Below are positions 7,334-17,172 of a stretch of DNA of 47,276 bases, piece by piece. Numbering within the stretch: position 1 is the first letter of the stretch; the number at the start of each line of letters is the position of its first letter. The notes under the pieces were generated by a model. That model searched no databases. It worked only from the letters and a program-made list of their open reading frames with translations, and was not told the origin of the DNA. The stretch spans positions 1 through 47,276 of the forward strand of contig JAHJTW010000007.1 of assembly GCA_018829565.1 (NCBI GenBank), in the 5' to 3' direction. The translations under genes and the position numbers were made by a program. The stretch is from a bacterium (GTDB taxonomy: Bacteria > Krumholzibacteriota > Krumholzibacteriia > LZORAL124-64-63).

Positions 7334-9999
7334 GAAGGATGGTCGGCAACCGCGAACCGCAACGATTCATGGTCGGCCTGATGAGTCTGGTCGCCCTGGC
7401 GCTGGCGGCCCTGTCCGGACCGGGATCGGCGCGGGCGTTCACCTGCTCGGCGGCCGTCGATCGCACCACCGTCGCCGTCGGGGGCGTGGTCGTCCTGACG
7501 GTCAAGGCCGAGGGGGATGTCGGCTGGTCGGCGGAATTCGACCTGGAGGCACCCTCCGGCGTTCGGCTGGCCAGCGGCGGCACCAACCAGAGCATGACCA
7601 TGGTCAACGGGCGGACCCAGACGTCCGTCAGCCGGACCTACTATCTGACCGTCGTCGGGGACGCCGATTTCACCATTCCCCCGGTTCTCATCGTTTCGGG
7701 CCGGGACGAGTGCCGGACCGAGGCCATTCCCATCAAGGTGGACGCCGGATCGGGAGGCGGGGTTCCTCCGGCAGATTCCGGCAACCGCGTTCCCCGTCCA
7801 GGCGGTCCGGGGACTCCGGCCTCGAGGAAGGGACCAGGCGGGGCGATCCGGTCGGGGTCGCCGGGCGATGATGTCTTCATCACTCTCGAGGCGGACAGGA
7901 ACGAGGCCCATGTCGGTCAGCAGATCATCCTGACCTTCCGGTACTGGTGGCGGGTCAGGCCCTGGAACAACCCCGGGTTCACCGAACCCCGGACCGAGGG
8001 GTTCTGGAGGGAGGACCTGGGCACCGAGCGCAACTTCCGCGAAGTGGTGCAGGGCCTCTCCTACAACGTGACCCAGAAGCGATACGCCCTCTTCCCCACC
8101 CGGACGGGAGACCTCGTCATCGAGCCTGCCGTCCTGACCTTCCAGGAGGACGTCTTCGACCGGTTCTTCAGCTCCCGCCAGCAGCAACGGGGTCCGCGCG
8201 TGCTCCGGACCGATTCCCTGGTCATTCGGGTTTCGGACCTGCCCGGCCCCGTTCCCGAGGGGTTCAGCGGCATCGTGGCGAGCCGTCTCGATCTGGAAGG
8301 TACCCTGGACAAGGAGGCGGCGGTCCAGGGGGAACCCATCGGATTGAAGGTCCAGCTGGTCTCCGACGGATTCCTCAAGGGGTTCCCGGGGCTCAAGGTC
8401 GAGGGCCCGCCCGGCAGCAGGATCCACGATGCAGCCGAGCATTTCGAGACCTCGATCCAGGATTCGCGGCTGCTGGGAAAAGTGGTCACCGAAAAGGTCA
8501 TCGTCCCGTCGGTTGCCGACAGCCTGGTCATACCTCCGGTCGAGGTGGTGTGGTTCGACACCAAGGCCGGCGCCTTCCGGACCGCCGTGGCGGCGTTCGA
8601 TCCGCTCCCTGTGGAGCCGGGTGACGACTCCATTCGCGGCGCCGAGAGTTCGGGCTTCCTGCGCAGCGAGATCGCCCGCCTCGGGGAGGATCTCGCCTTC
8701 ATCCACCCCGTGCCTCGCGACCTGTCCACCTCCGGAGCGGCCTTCACCGGCGGTCCTCTGTGGTGGATCCTGCTCCTGGCGCCGCTCGGTCTGCTCGGGG
8801 GCTGGCGACTGGTCCTGGAGAAATCCGCCCGGGAACTGCGGGATCCGGCCGGACTGCGCCGGCGTCGGGCCCTGGAGAAGGCCCTGGGCGAGGTGAAAGC
8901 CGGCGCCGAGGAGAGTGATCCCGCATTGGCCGGTGCTGCCCTGGCCAGGGCTCTCTGCGGCTACGTGGCCGATTGCCTCGACCTGCCTTCCGCGGCCGTG
9001 GACGGCAAGACGGTCGCCGCCTACGCCAGGGATCACGGGCATCAGGCGGAGGGCGAGGCGCTCCAGGAGATTCTCGCGGTGTGCGATGCGGCCCGCTTCG
9101 GCGGGGGGAAGGGGGCGGCCCTCTCCGGACTGTCCGAGGATCTCGTCCGGATTCTCCGGACCCTGGATGCCGCAGGTGGCAAGGGGAAGGCCCGGCGCGT
9201 CCCAGGCGCTGCGGGTGCGGCTCTCTTGATCCTGGGCGGAATCCTGTGCCTCTTCCCCGGACAGGGGCGGGTCTGGGCCCAGCCCAGGCCCGGCAGCGAT
9301 CCCGTCCGCCTGCTCGCCGAGGGCAACCAGGCCTACACCGAGGGCGCGGTGGACCGCGCCCTGGATCTCTATCTCCAGGCCCGGGACCTCGGGGTGGACG
9401 ATCCGGTCCTCCACTACAACCTGGGGAACGCCTTCGCGCGTTCCGGTCAGCTGGGCAAGGCGGTCGCCAGCTATCTGAGGGCCGAAAAGCTCGCCCCCGG
9501 GGATGGCGACATCCAGGCGAACCTCGCCTGGGTCCGGCGGCACATCCAGGATCTGGAACTCAACGAGGGGGAACTGCCGCTGTTCATCGCCCAGATCGCG
9601 GGCATGGTCCGGTCGCTCACGGCCGACCAGTGGGGGACGGCTGTCCTGGTCCTGGTCTGGATCCTGGCGGCTCTGGTCGGCTGGTCGTGGTATGCAGGGG
9701 GAGTGACCGACGGCTTGCGCCGGATCATGCTGGTCGTTCTGGCTGTCCTGGCCCTGGCCTCGGCGGCCACCGGCTGGCGCTTCTACCAGGACGAGGTGAG
9801 GGCTCTCGGCGTGGTCACTGCAGCCGAGGCCTCGGTCCGCTCGGGTCCGGCGCCCACCTTCCCGGTCCTCTTCGAGGTCCACGACGGATTGACGGTGAAC
9901 TTCGAGGGTGAACGGGAGGGATGGGTCCGCGTCAGCCTGGGCGGGGAATGGGTGGGCTGGCTCCCGGCCGAAAGCGTCGAGGCGGTCGACCTCCGCTGA
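7327..9999 (+). CDS. batD: BatD protein fused to a BatE-like TPR-SH3 module
   Basis: An 890-residue protein. Residues 1-37 are a signal peptide; about 40-430 are the Ig-like BatD (oxygen-tolerance) region; a membrane helix lies near 476-493; a helical cytoplasmic part follows. At about 629-652 there is a second hydrophobic stretch ending WAQ that looks like an internal, formerly N-terminal signal peptide, then TPR repeats (about 660-735), two membrane helices (about 769-791 and 797-820) and a C-terminal bacterial SH3 domain (827-890, VRSGPAPTFPVLFEV...GWVRVSLGGEWVGWL). The second half matches stand-alone BatE. The frame is open throughout. It is the last gene of the operon. Confidence 0.85.
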   Translation: MVRRMVGNREPQRFMVGLMSLVALALAALSGPGSARAFTCSAAVDRTTVAVGGVVVLTVKAEGDVGWSAEFDLEAPSGVRLASGGTNQSMTMVNGRTQTSVSRTYYLTVVGDADFTIPPVLIVSGRDECRTEAIPIKVDAGSGGGVPPADSGNRVPRPGGPGTPASRKGPGGAIRSGSPGDDVFITLEADRNEAHVGQQIILTFRYWWRVRPWNNPGFTEPRTEGFWREDLGTERNFREVVQGLSYNVTQKRYALFPTRTGDLVIEPAVLTFQEDVFDRFFSSRQQQRGPRVLRTDSLVIRVSDLPGPVPEGFSGIVASRLDLEGTLDKEAAVQGEPIGLKVQLVSDGFLKGFPGLKVEGPPGSRIHDAAEHFETSIQDSRLLGKVVTEKVIVPSVADSLVIPPVEVVWFDTKAGAFRTAVAAFDPLPVEPGDDSIRGAESSGFLRSEIARLGEDLAFIHPVPRDLSTSGAAFTGGPLWWILLLAPLGLLGGWRLVLEKSARELRDPAGLRRRRALEKALGEVKAGAEESDPALAGAALARALCGYVADCLDLPSAAVDGKTVAAYARDHGHQAEGEALQEILAVCDAARFGGGKGAALSGLSEDLVRILRTLDAAGGKGKARRVPGAAGAALLILGGILCLFPGQGRVWAQPRPGSDPVRLLAEGNQAYTEGAVDRALDLYLQARDLGVDDPVLHYNLGNAFARSGQLGKAVASYLRAEKLAPGDGDIQANLAWVRRHIQDLELNEGELPLFIAQIAGMVRSLTADQWGTAVLVLVWILAALVGWSWYAGGVTDGLRRIMLVVLAVLALASAATGWRFYQDEVRALGVVTAAEASVRSGPAPTFPVLFEVHDGLTVNFEGEREGWVRVSLGGEWVGWLPAESVEAVDLR

Positions 10000-10010
10000 A
10001 CCGGACACAT

Positions 10011-10052
10011 CCAGCCCGATGCGAGTCCTCGGGTCGGCAGGTTCCGGGCTGG
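10011..10052. terminator. Stem-loop between convergent batD and queD
   Basis: CCAGCCCG (10011-10018) pairs perfectly with CGGGCTGG (10045-10052). It sits in the 63-base gap between two converging genes and could end both transcripts, but neither side has a T tract, so it is at best a weak or factor-assisted terminator. Confidence 0.35.
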
Positions 10053-10062
10053 ACCGCAGGGT

Positions 10063-10428
10063 TCAGGGCCGGAAGACCGCTTCGGTCGTGGGGGTTTCCC
10101 GCACGGCGACCTCGTCGAGCAGGGGGAGGACCGGCTTCAACTCCCGGTAGATCCAGCCGGCCAGGACCTCCGCTGTGGGATTCTCCAGCCCCTCGATTTC
10201 ATTCAGGCAGTGGTGGTCCAGCTTCTTGAGCAGGGGTGCGAAGGCCGCCTTGATCTCCCCGTAATCCAGAACCCAGCCCATGGCGTGGTCCACCGGGCCC
10301 TCGACGGCGAGGGTCACCCCGTAGGTGTGACCGTGCAGACGCTTGCACTTGTGCCCCTCGGGCACGTTGGGCAGCCAGTGGGCGGCATCGAAGGTGAAGG
10401 ATTTCGTGATCCGCAAAACGATCTCCAT
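10063..10428 (-). CDS. queD: 6-carboxytetrahydropterin synthase (QueD)
   Basis: A 121-residue member of the PTPS/QueD family, which converts dihydroneopterin triphosphate to 6-carboxy-tetrahydropterin, the second step to queuosine. Zinc ligands His17 (DAAHW), His32 and His34 (LHGH) and the catalytic Cys28 (GHKCKRLHGH) are all seen, as is the LDHHCLNE motif and a C-terminal RETPTTEA segment. The spacing Cys-x3-His-x-His is that of QueD rather than of mammalian PTPS. ATG at 10428 begins MEIVLRITKSFTFDAAHW. No other queuosine gene is in the window. Confidence 0.93.
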   Translation of the reverse strand: MEIVLRITKSFTFDAAHWLPNVPEGHKCKRLHGHTYGVTLAVEGPVDHAMGWVLDYGEIKAAFAPLLKKLDHHCLNEIEGLENPTAEVLAGWIYRELKPVLPLLDEVAVRETPTTEAVFRP

Positions 10429-10437
10429 CCCCGGTTA

Positions 10438-10454
10438 TTGGTCCGGCAGTTGCA
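10438..10454 (+). promoter_or_regulatory. Candidate sigma-54 promoter upstream of the HDOD gene
   Basis: TTGGTCCG, four bases, TTGCA: GG at 10440-10441, exactly ten bases, then GC at 10452-10453. It matches 11 of the 13 fixed positions of YTGGCACGN4TTGCW, including the whole -12 element. A transcript would start near 10465, giving a leader of about 155 bases. Confidence 0.5.
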
Positions 10455-10543
10455 TGGCATGGCCATGATAAGCCCAAGATCGCGCCTGGCGCAACCTGGG
10501 GACGGTTCGCGGGGAAATAACCGTCAACCGATCGTGCATTCTG

Positions 10544-10575
10544 CCGATGCAAGGGGAGCGTCCCCCTGCAATCGG
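10544..10575 (+). promoter_or_regulatory. Hairpin in the leader of the HDOD gene
   Basis: CCGAT-GCA-A-GGGG and CCCC-C-TGC-A-ATCGG form a long imperfect hairpin with loop AGCGT, about 45 bases before the TTG start. Upstream, ACGGTT and AACCGT (about 10511-10533) form another. The leader is therefore structured. I could not match it to a known riboswitch; it lacks the GGGACGCAAAGCC core of the c-di-GMP-I class. Confidence 0.4.
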
Positions 10576-10619
10576 AAAGCCGCCGGCCGCAGGACCGGCC
10601 CAGATCCGAGAGGAAAGCC

Positions 10620-12563
10620 TTGGCCACCAGCACCCCGGAGCTTCAGGACATCCTGACGACCCTGGATCGTCTCCAGACCCGTGTCCGGGAACTGACCGAC
10701 ACTCCGGCCGTTCCGGCGGCGCCGGGCCCGGAGCAGGCGGCCGCCCCCCAGGCTGTTCCGGCCGGCGATCTGGAGCTCATGGCCCGGTTGAGCCAGGGCA
10801 TGACCGAGCTGACCCACCTCCAGAGCACCAAGGAAATCCCGGGGTTCTTCGTCAAGTTCGTCCGGGAAAACGGGCTGCGGCTTCTGCTGCTCAAGCGCTG
10901 GACCAGCGGGCTCCAGGTCTACGTCGAGGAGGGGCTCAACCTCCCGGAGGAGGCCAGACGGAAGCGGCCGGACGGCCGGGCGCCCATTCCCGTCTCGAAG
11001 ACGGACATCTTCGCCGCGGTCGGGGAGGAGATCAACGTCTACTCGGGTCCCGTCCCCACGAAGAACTTCCCCCTGGACCTGACCCTGTTGCTGGGCAGGA
11101 ACAGCCGGGAACGCCAGATCATCATCCTCCCCCTGCACAGCCAGAACCACTGGAACACGTTCCTCTATCTCGACGCCGGGGACGATCAGGCCGCCGAGTT
11201 CGCCGTGGCCGAGACCCTGGCCCGCTACGCCCTGGCGCGCATGTGCCTGCTGGCCAAGGGGGAGAAGGTCCGCCAGGGCCGGGTGGCGTCCCTGCGGAGG
11301 GAGGAACTGGCCCGACGCCGCGAGCGCGAGCGGGACCGCGAACGGCCCCCTGCCGGGCCCAGCGATCACGGCAACGAGCCTCCATCCTGCGACGTCGCCG
11401 GGGAACCCGATCCCGAGGCGACGGGGAACATGGGGGAGGGCCTGACGTTCGTCCGCCCGCCGAAGGTGACTCCGCCGGCGGGATCGACCTGGGAGCCGGA
11501 TCCCTTCCGGGAGATCCCTCCCCGCCAGGCGACGCACCGGCCGGCGTCCGTTCCGGAGACGGAGGCGGAAACGGGGACCCAGGACGTCCCGGTCCAGACC
11601 GGCGGACGCATGGCCTGCGCCGCCGAGACCGGGACCGAGGATTCCCTTTCCACCGCTGCCCTGCCCGAGACTCCCCAGTGGGATCCGCTGGGTCCTGGCG
11701 GCAAGCCGCTGACCCCGCACGACGTCCTGAGACAGAGCGGCGAACTGCCCGCCCTGCCCAAGGCCGCCTGCCACATCATGGCGGTCATCGAGGACCCGAA
11801 GACCACGGCCACGAGCCTGGAAAAGGCCCTGGCCATGGATCAGGCCCTCACGGCCAAGGTCCTGCGCATCGCCAACAGCCCGTTCTACGGGGCGGTCCGG
11901 GAGATCAAGACCGTCAGCGAGGCCATCGTGCGGCTGGGTTTCGTGGCCATCCGCAACTGGACCCTGGTGACGGCGGCGAGGTCGGTGTTCCTGGCCCCCG
12001 GCGCCGGCATCCTGTACCGGAAGATCTGGAAGCAATCGGTGCTGTCGGCCATGGCAGGTCAGCTGGTCGCCCAGGCCGCAGGGCGCATGGACGCGGACAG
12101 CGTGTTCATCGGCGGGCTCATGCAGAACATCGGGCAGCTGGTCCTGGCGCGCAACCACCCGGAGCTCTTCCAGGAGATCCTGATGGAATCCACCAACACG
12201 CGCCAGCCCTACCACTCCATCGAGCGGCGTATCCTCGGCTTCGATCACGGCGAACTGGGGGCTCTGCTGATCCGGGAATGGAATCTCAGCCAGGAACTCG
12301 AGGATGCGGTGCTCTGGCACCACCGGTTCGAGCATCCGGACGCCCGGAACGCCCGGGTCGCGGCGATGATCGCCCTGGGGGAGGAAGTGGCCTGGTGCAG
12401 CGGGGCGGAAGAGGGCGAGGCCGCGAAGTCGGGTCCGGGCCAGGAGGCCGAGCTGGAGGAACCCAGCGCGGCGGCACGGTTCCTGGGCTTCGGTCCGGGG
12501 ACCATCGCCAAGCTGCGCCGCCAGGCGGCCGAACTGACCATCGATCCCCACTTCTTCAACTGA
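10620..12563 (+). CDS. HDOD domain signalling protein
   Basis: A 647-residue cytoplasmic protein. The N-terminal part (about 50-200) looks like a degenerate GAF-type sensor; residues 215-370 are Pro/Glu-rich and low complexity; residues about 373-593 are an HDOD domain (LPALPKAACHIMAVIEDP...AKVLRIANSPFYG...GGLMQNIGQLVLARNHP...LLIREWNLS). HDOD proteins resemble HD-GYP phosphodiesterases but lack their metal ligands and act as scaffolds in motility, virulence and c-di-GMP-linked signalling. The start is TTG at 10620 with AGAGGAAAG upstream; no better start is visible. It sits alone behind the 10438 sigma-54-like promoter and converges with thymidine kinase. Confidence 0.85.
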   Translation: MATSTPELQDILTTLDRLQTRVRELTDTPAVPAAPGPEQAAAPQAVPAGDLELMARLSQGMTELTHLQSTKEIPGFFVKFVRENGLRLLLLKRWTSGLQVYVEEGLNLPEEARRKRPDGRAPIPVSKTDIFAAVGEEINVYSGPVPTKNFPLDLTLLLGRNSRERQIIILPLHSQNHWNTFLYLDAGDDQAAEFAVAETLARYALARMCLLAKGEKVRQGRVASLRREELARRRERERDRERPPAGPSDHGNEPPSCDVAGEPDPEATGNMGEGLTFVRPPKVTPPAGSTWEPDPFREIPPRQATHRPASVPETEAETGTQDVPVQTGGRMACAAETGTEDSLSTAALPETPQWDPLGPGGKPLTPHDVLRQSGELPALPKAACHIMAVIEDPKTTATSLEKALAMDQALTAKVLRIANSPFYGAVREIKTVSEAIVRLGFVAIRNWTLVTAARSVFLAPGAGILYRKIWKQSVLSAMAGQLVAQAAGRMDADSVFIGGLMQNIGQLVLARNHPELFQEILMESTNTRQPYHSIERRILGFDHGELGALLIREWNLSQELEDAVLWHHRFEHPDARNARVAAMIALGEEVAWCSGAEEGEAAKSGPGQEAELEEPSAAARFLGFGPGTIAKLRRQAAELTIDPHFFN

Positions 12564-12568
12564 GGGCG

Positions 12569-12583
12569 GGTCCGTCCCGGACC
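12569..12583. terminator. Short stem-loop between HDOD gene and tdk
   Basis: GGTCCG and CGGACC flank a three-base loop in the 24-base gap between converging stops. No T tract follows on either strand, so its activity as a terminator is doubtful. Confidence 0.3.
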
Positions 12584-12587
12584 GCTG

Positions 12588-13193
12588 TCAGCCGTCCCGG
12601 GCGACCGCCTGCGCGCCCGGTCCGGCCGTCTCCTCGTGGGGCGGTTCGAAGTGCTGTCGGCAACGGGCCTCGTAGATCTCCGAGGCGCCGACGACGATCT
12701 GGTCCTTGGACGCGGTCAGGCGCTGCGTGAAGTTCGCCGGATCCCCGCAGGTCATGCAGATGGCCAGCTGCTTGGTCACGTATTCCGCGCTGCACATCAG
12801 GGCGGGCATTGGGCCGAAGGGCTTGCCCCGGTAATCCATGTCGAGTCCCGCCACGATCACGCGCTTGCCCAGGTTGGCCAGCTTGTTGGCCACCTCGACC
12901 AGGTCCTGGGTGAAGAACTGGCCCTCGTCGATGGCGACCAGTTCGGTGCGGTCGTCCACCATCTCCAGGATGTCGGTCACCACGGTCACGGCGAGGCCGG
13001 GCAGCTTCTGCTGGCTGTGCGAGACGATGTCGGTGGCGTCGTAGCGGGCGTCGATGCCGTGCTTGAAGATCTGGACCCGGCGGCGGGCGATCTGGGCGCG
13101 GCGAATGCGCTTGATCAGTTCCTCGCTCTTGCCGCTGAACATGGGACCGCAGATCACCTCGATCCAGCCGCCCTTGCCGTTGAAAATATGCAT
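12588..13193 (-). CDS. tdk: Thymidine kinase, type II
   Basis: A 201-residue enzyme that phosphorylates thymidine with ATP for nucleotide salvage. The P-loop [10 protein letters not shown] (about 16-25) and the Walker B/lasso region VAIDEGQFF are intact, and the zinc site is present as CMTCG (about 145-149) and the later ARCRQHF cysteine. The start [19 protein letters not shown] at 13193 is the usual position for the family. The C-terminal 20 residues ([14 protein letters not shown]) are an extension without known function. It diverges from the btpA-like operon across 127 bases whose AT-rich segment (13212-13244) presumably holds a promoter. Confidence 0.93.
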   Translation of the reverse strand: MHIFNGKGGWIEVICGPMFSGKSEELIKRIRRAQIARRRVQIFKHGIDARYDATDIVSHSQQKLPGLAVTVVTDILEMVDDRTELVAIDEGQFFTQDLVEVANKLANLGKRVIVAGLDMDYRGKPFGPMPALMCSAEYVTKQLAICMTCGDPANFTQRLTASKDQIVVGASEIYEARCRQHFEPPHEETAGPGAQAVARDG

Positions 13194-13320
13194 GGCGTCC
13201 CCATTCCTGGTTTTATCTGCACGGGAATCTAATTTATCCTAACATGCCCGCAGCGCCAGGAGCCAGTGCAACCTGGTCCGGATCCCTGCCGGCAGACCCC
13301 ATCCTCGAGGAGATGCCCGG

Positions 13321-14153
13321 ATGACCATGTGGACCCAGGATGATTTCCGCCGCCTCTGCCCAGGCGGGCTGATCGGCATGATCCACCTCCGGGCCCTGCC
13401 CGGATCCCCGGCCTGGGGAGGATCCCTGGCCGCGGTCGGGGAGGCGGCCCTGGCCGACGCCGACAACCTCGTCGCCGGCGGCGCCGGAGCCCTGATGCTG
13501 GAAAACTACCACGACGTGCCCTTCTACCCCGACGGGGTGCCGCCGGTCACCATCGCCGCCATGACCGAGCTCGCCGGCGCGGTCCGGCGGCGCCATCCCG
13601 GCGTTTCCCTGGGGATCAACGTCCTGCGCAACGACGCCGGGGCCGCCCTCGCGGTGGCCGCCGTCACCGGGGCCCGGTTCATCAGGGTGAACGTTCACGT
13701 CGGGGCCGCCGCAACCGATCAGGGTCCCCTGACCGGCGCCGCCTGGCGGACCCTGCGCCTGCGCCGGGAGCTGGGCGCCGACGTGGGAATTCTGGCCGAC
13801 GTGCGGGTCAAGCACGCCCGGCCGCTGGTGGAGCGGCCCCTGGCCGAGGAGGCCCAGGATCTGCGCCTGCGCGGGCTCGCGGACGCGGTCATCGTGACCG
13901 GGGCCGCCACCGGCAGCGGAACCGATCCGGCCGAGGTCGCCGCCGTCCGGGCCGCCCTGCCCGGTTGCCCGGTCCTGGTCGGCAGCGGGGTGACGGCCCT
14001 CTCGGTCGGCCGCTTCGTCCCGGCGGCCGACGGCTTCATCGTGGGGTCGTCCCTCAAGGAGGAAACCGCCGCGGCCGGCTCCGTGATTTCAAGGGACCTG
14101 ACCCGACGACTCGTCAACGCCCTGGCGCAAGCCCGGGGCGGGAAAGGCGCAGC

Positions 14154-14157
<4 letters not shown>
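13321..14157 (+). CDS. BtpA/SgcQ family TIM-barrel protein
   Basis: A 278-residue protein of the BtpA family (named for a cyanobacterial photosystem I assembly factor; others are predicted sugar or nucleoside-metabolising TIM barrels such as SgcQ). Signature stretches are LIGMIHLRALPGSPAWGG (about 16-33), GGAGALMLENYHDVPF (about 55-70), INVLRNDA and a closing VGSGVTALSV phosphate-binding-like loop with IVGSSLKE. No signal peptide. ATG 13321 follows a GAGGAG site; an ATG six bases later is possible. It begins a run of four genes joined by four-base overlaps. In a non-photosynthetic setting the role is unknown. Confidence 0.85.
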
Positions 14158-15187
<1,030 letters not shown>

Positions 15188-15191
<4 letters not shown>

Positions 15192-15895
15192 TCCGGGTGC
15201 GGGAATGCCGGCTGCCGGACGGACGGATCTTCGAGGTGGGGGAGGACGCTGCCGACCGCATCCTCTGCGGAGTCGTCGTCATGCAGGACGTCCGGGTGGA
15301 CGGTTCAGAAGGCGCCGCCGAGGAGACGGCGGCCCTGGCGCCCGGACTGCGCGATCGGTACCGCGGCCTGCAACCGTCGGAGATCCCCGCCCTGGCGCCG
15401 GCCCGGGCCCTCTACAAGGCCTTCGGCATGGATCCTTCGCGCCATCGGCCCAGCAGCGAGGCCCTGCTTCGCCGCGTGCTCAAGGGGGACGACCTGTACC
15501 GGATCAACAGCGCCGTGGACTCCTGCAACCTGGCCTCGCTCTCCTTCGTGCTGCCCATCGGCATGTACGATCTGGACAGGGTGAAAGGGGACGTGGTCCT
15601 GAGGGTGGGCGCGGACGGGGAATCCTATCCCGGAATCCGCAAGGGCCCGGTCAACCTGGGCGGGCGCATCGGTCTGTTCGACGCCCAGGGGCCCTTCGGG
15701 TCGCCCACCAGCGATTCGGCCCGGACCAGCGTCGGGGAGGACACCCGCGCCGTCCTGGCGGTGATCATGGCCGATGGGGGATTCGATCCCGCCGCCATGG
15801 CCGCCCACACCGATCGGTTCGGCGAGGTTTTCGCCGTGCATTGCGGCGCCCGGCCCGTTTTTTCAGCTGTCCTGCCCCGAGGAGGGACACCGTGA
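15188..15895 (+). CDS. B3/4 domain protein (PheRS beta-chain-like)
   Basis: A 235-residue stand-alone B3/4 domain, the tRNA-editing-like fold found in the beta chain of phenylalanyl-tRNA synthetase. Recognisable parts are ALYKAFGMDPSRHRPSSEAL, the VLKGDDLYRINSAVDSCNLA loop and the FGSPTSDSARTSVGEDTRAV segment. Stand-alone members are proposed to edit or bind mischarged tRNA or to have an unrelated role; none is proven here. The GTG start at 15188 overlaps the rfbB stop and the stop overlaps the next start, so it belongs to this operon although it has no obvious link with sugar or peptidase functions. Confidence 0.85.
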
Positions 15896-17172
15896 CGATC
15901 CGTTTCCTCCCGGTCTTCCTGGTGACCGCCCTGCTCTTGATCCGGCCCGGTCCGGGCGCTCTGGCCGCCTCCGACCCGCTGGAGACGATCAGGATCCTGA
16001 CCCGACCGGAGCTCGCCGGCCGGGGCGCCGGCTCCGCCGGAGGACGCGTCGCCGCCGATTCGGTGGCGTCCTGGATGTCCGCCGCCGGCCTGCGGCCCGC
16101 CTTCGCCGGGGGCTGGTACCAGGAGTTCCCCCTGCAGGGCGAGGGCTGGGCCGGCCAGCGACTGGCTGGCGCCACCGGACGCAACGTCGCCGGCGTTCTG
16201 CCTGGTGAGGGGGACCTCGCCGGACGGTTCATCGTCATCGGCGCCCATTTCGACCACCTGGGGCTGGTCGATCCCGCGGGCGCAACGGGCCTGCCGGGCC
16301 CGGAGGACTACTATCCCGGAGCGAACGACAACGCCGCAGGGGTGGCGGTGCTGCGCACCCTGATGGATGCGGCCCGCAGCCACGGCAATGGAGGCCAGGG
16401 CAGGCGCGGCGTCCTCTTCGCCGCCTTCGATGCCGAAGAGGTGGGTCTGCAGGGCTCTGCGGCCATGGTCCGCGACATGCCGGTGCCACTGGACAGCATC
16501 GACGCCATGATCAACCTGGACACCATCGGCCGGCTCACCGACCGGAAGCTCTACGTCAGCGGCGTGGGAACGGCCGCCGGCCTGGAGAGTCTGGTCCGGG
16601 CCGCGAACACCGGCGGACTGACGCTGTCCCTTGCCCGGGGGGGCTGGTCCGGCAGCGACCACATGACCTTCAACACGCGGGAGGTCCCCGTCCTCTTCGT
16701 CTTCGGAGGCCCGTATCCCGAGTACAATCGACCCGCCGATACCTGGGAGACCATCGATCCGGGCTCCGTCGCCGCGGTCACGGCCTACACGGACCGGTTG
16801 CTGGCGTCCCTGCGCACCGTTCCCGGACCCCTCGTGTGGGTGATGGTGGCCGAGAAGAACCTCAGGGACGACGGAGAGATCGCCGCTGGGTCCAACCGCG
16901 CCACCTGGCTGGGCACCCTGCCGGACTTCACCGAGGAGGTCCGGGGGTATCTCCTGGCCGGCGTGTTCGACGGCAGTCCCGCCGCCCGTTGCGGTCTGGA
17001 GAAGGGGGATCTGCTGGTGCGCATGGGATCCCATCCGGTCGCCGACCTGGCGACCTTCACCACGGCCCTGCGCGCCCATGACCCTGGCGATCTGGTGGAA
17101 CTGGAAGTCGTGCGCCGGGGGCAGACACTGAACTTCACGGTCGTTCTGGGTGATCGCGCCGATCGGGAGTGA
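15892..17172 (+). CDS. Secreted M28 aminopeptidase with C-terminal PDZ domain
   Basis: A 426-residue zinc peptidase. A signal peptide ends near residue 26 (ALAAS). Five M28 ligands are intact: His119 (GAHFDHLG), bridging Asp146 (ANDNAAG), Glu182/Glu183 with the catalytic Glu (DAEEVG), Asp210 (NLDTIG) and His257 (GSDHMTF). Residues about 330-420 are a PDZ-like domain (YLLAGVFDGSPAARCGLEKGDLLVRMG). Such proteins hydrolyse N-terminal amino acids of peptides in the periplasm or outside the cell. GTG 15892 overlaps the previous stop (GTGA). The last 38 bases overlap the converging CDF gene. Confidence 0.9.
   Translation: MTIRFLPVFLVTALLLIRPGPGALAASDPLETIRILTRPELAGRGAGSAGGRVAADSVASWMSAAGLRPAFAGGWYQEFPLQGEGWAGQRLAGATGRNVAGVLPGEGDLAGRFIVIGAHFDHLGLVDPAGATGLPGPEDYYPGANDNAAGVAVLRTLMDAARSHGNGGQGRRGVLFAAFDAEEVGLQGSAAMVRDMPVPLDSIDAMINLDTIGRLTDRKLYVSGVGTAAGLESLVRAANTGGLTLSLARGGWSGSDHMTFNTREVPVLFVFGGPYPEYNRPADTWETIDPGSVAAVTAYTDRLLASLRTVPGPLVWVMVAEKNLRDDGEIAAGSNRATWLGTLPDFTEEVRGYLLAGVFDGSPAARCGLEKGDLLVRMGSHPVADLATFTTALRAHDPGDLVELEVVRRGQTLNFTVVLGDRADRE

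Noticed and set aside
7225-10008. A 927-codon minus-strand open frame opposite batD
   Set aside because: Antisense shadow of a well-supported gene; no recognisable protein features.
10544-10600. c-di-GMP-I riboswitch in the HDOD leader
   Set aside because: AAAGCCGCCGGCC resembles part of the class, but the GGCAAACC receptor and GGGACGC segment are missing.
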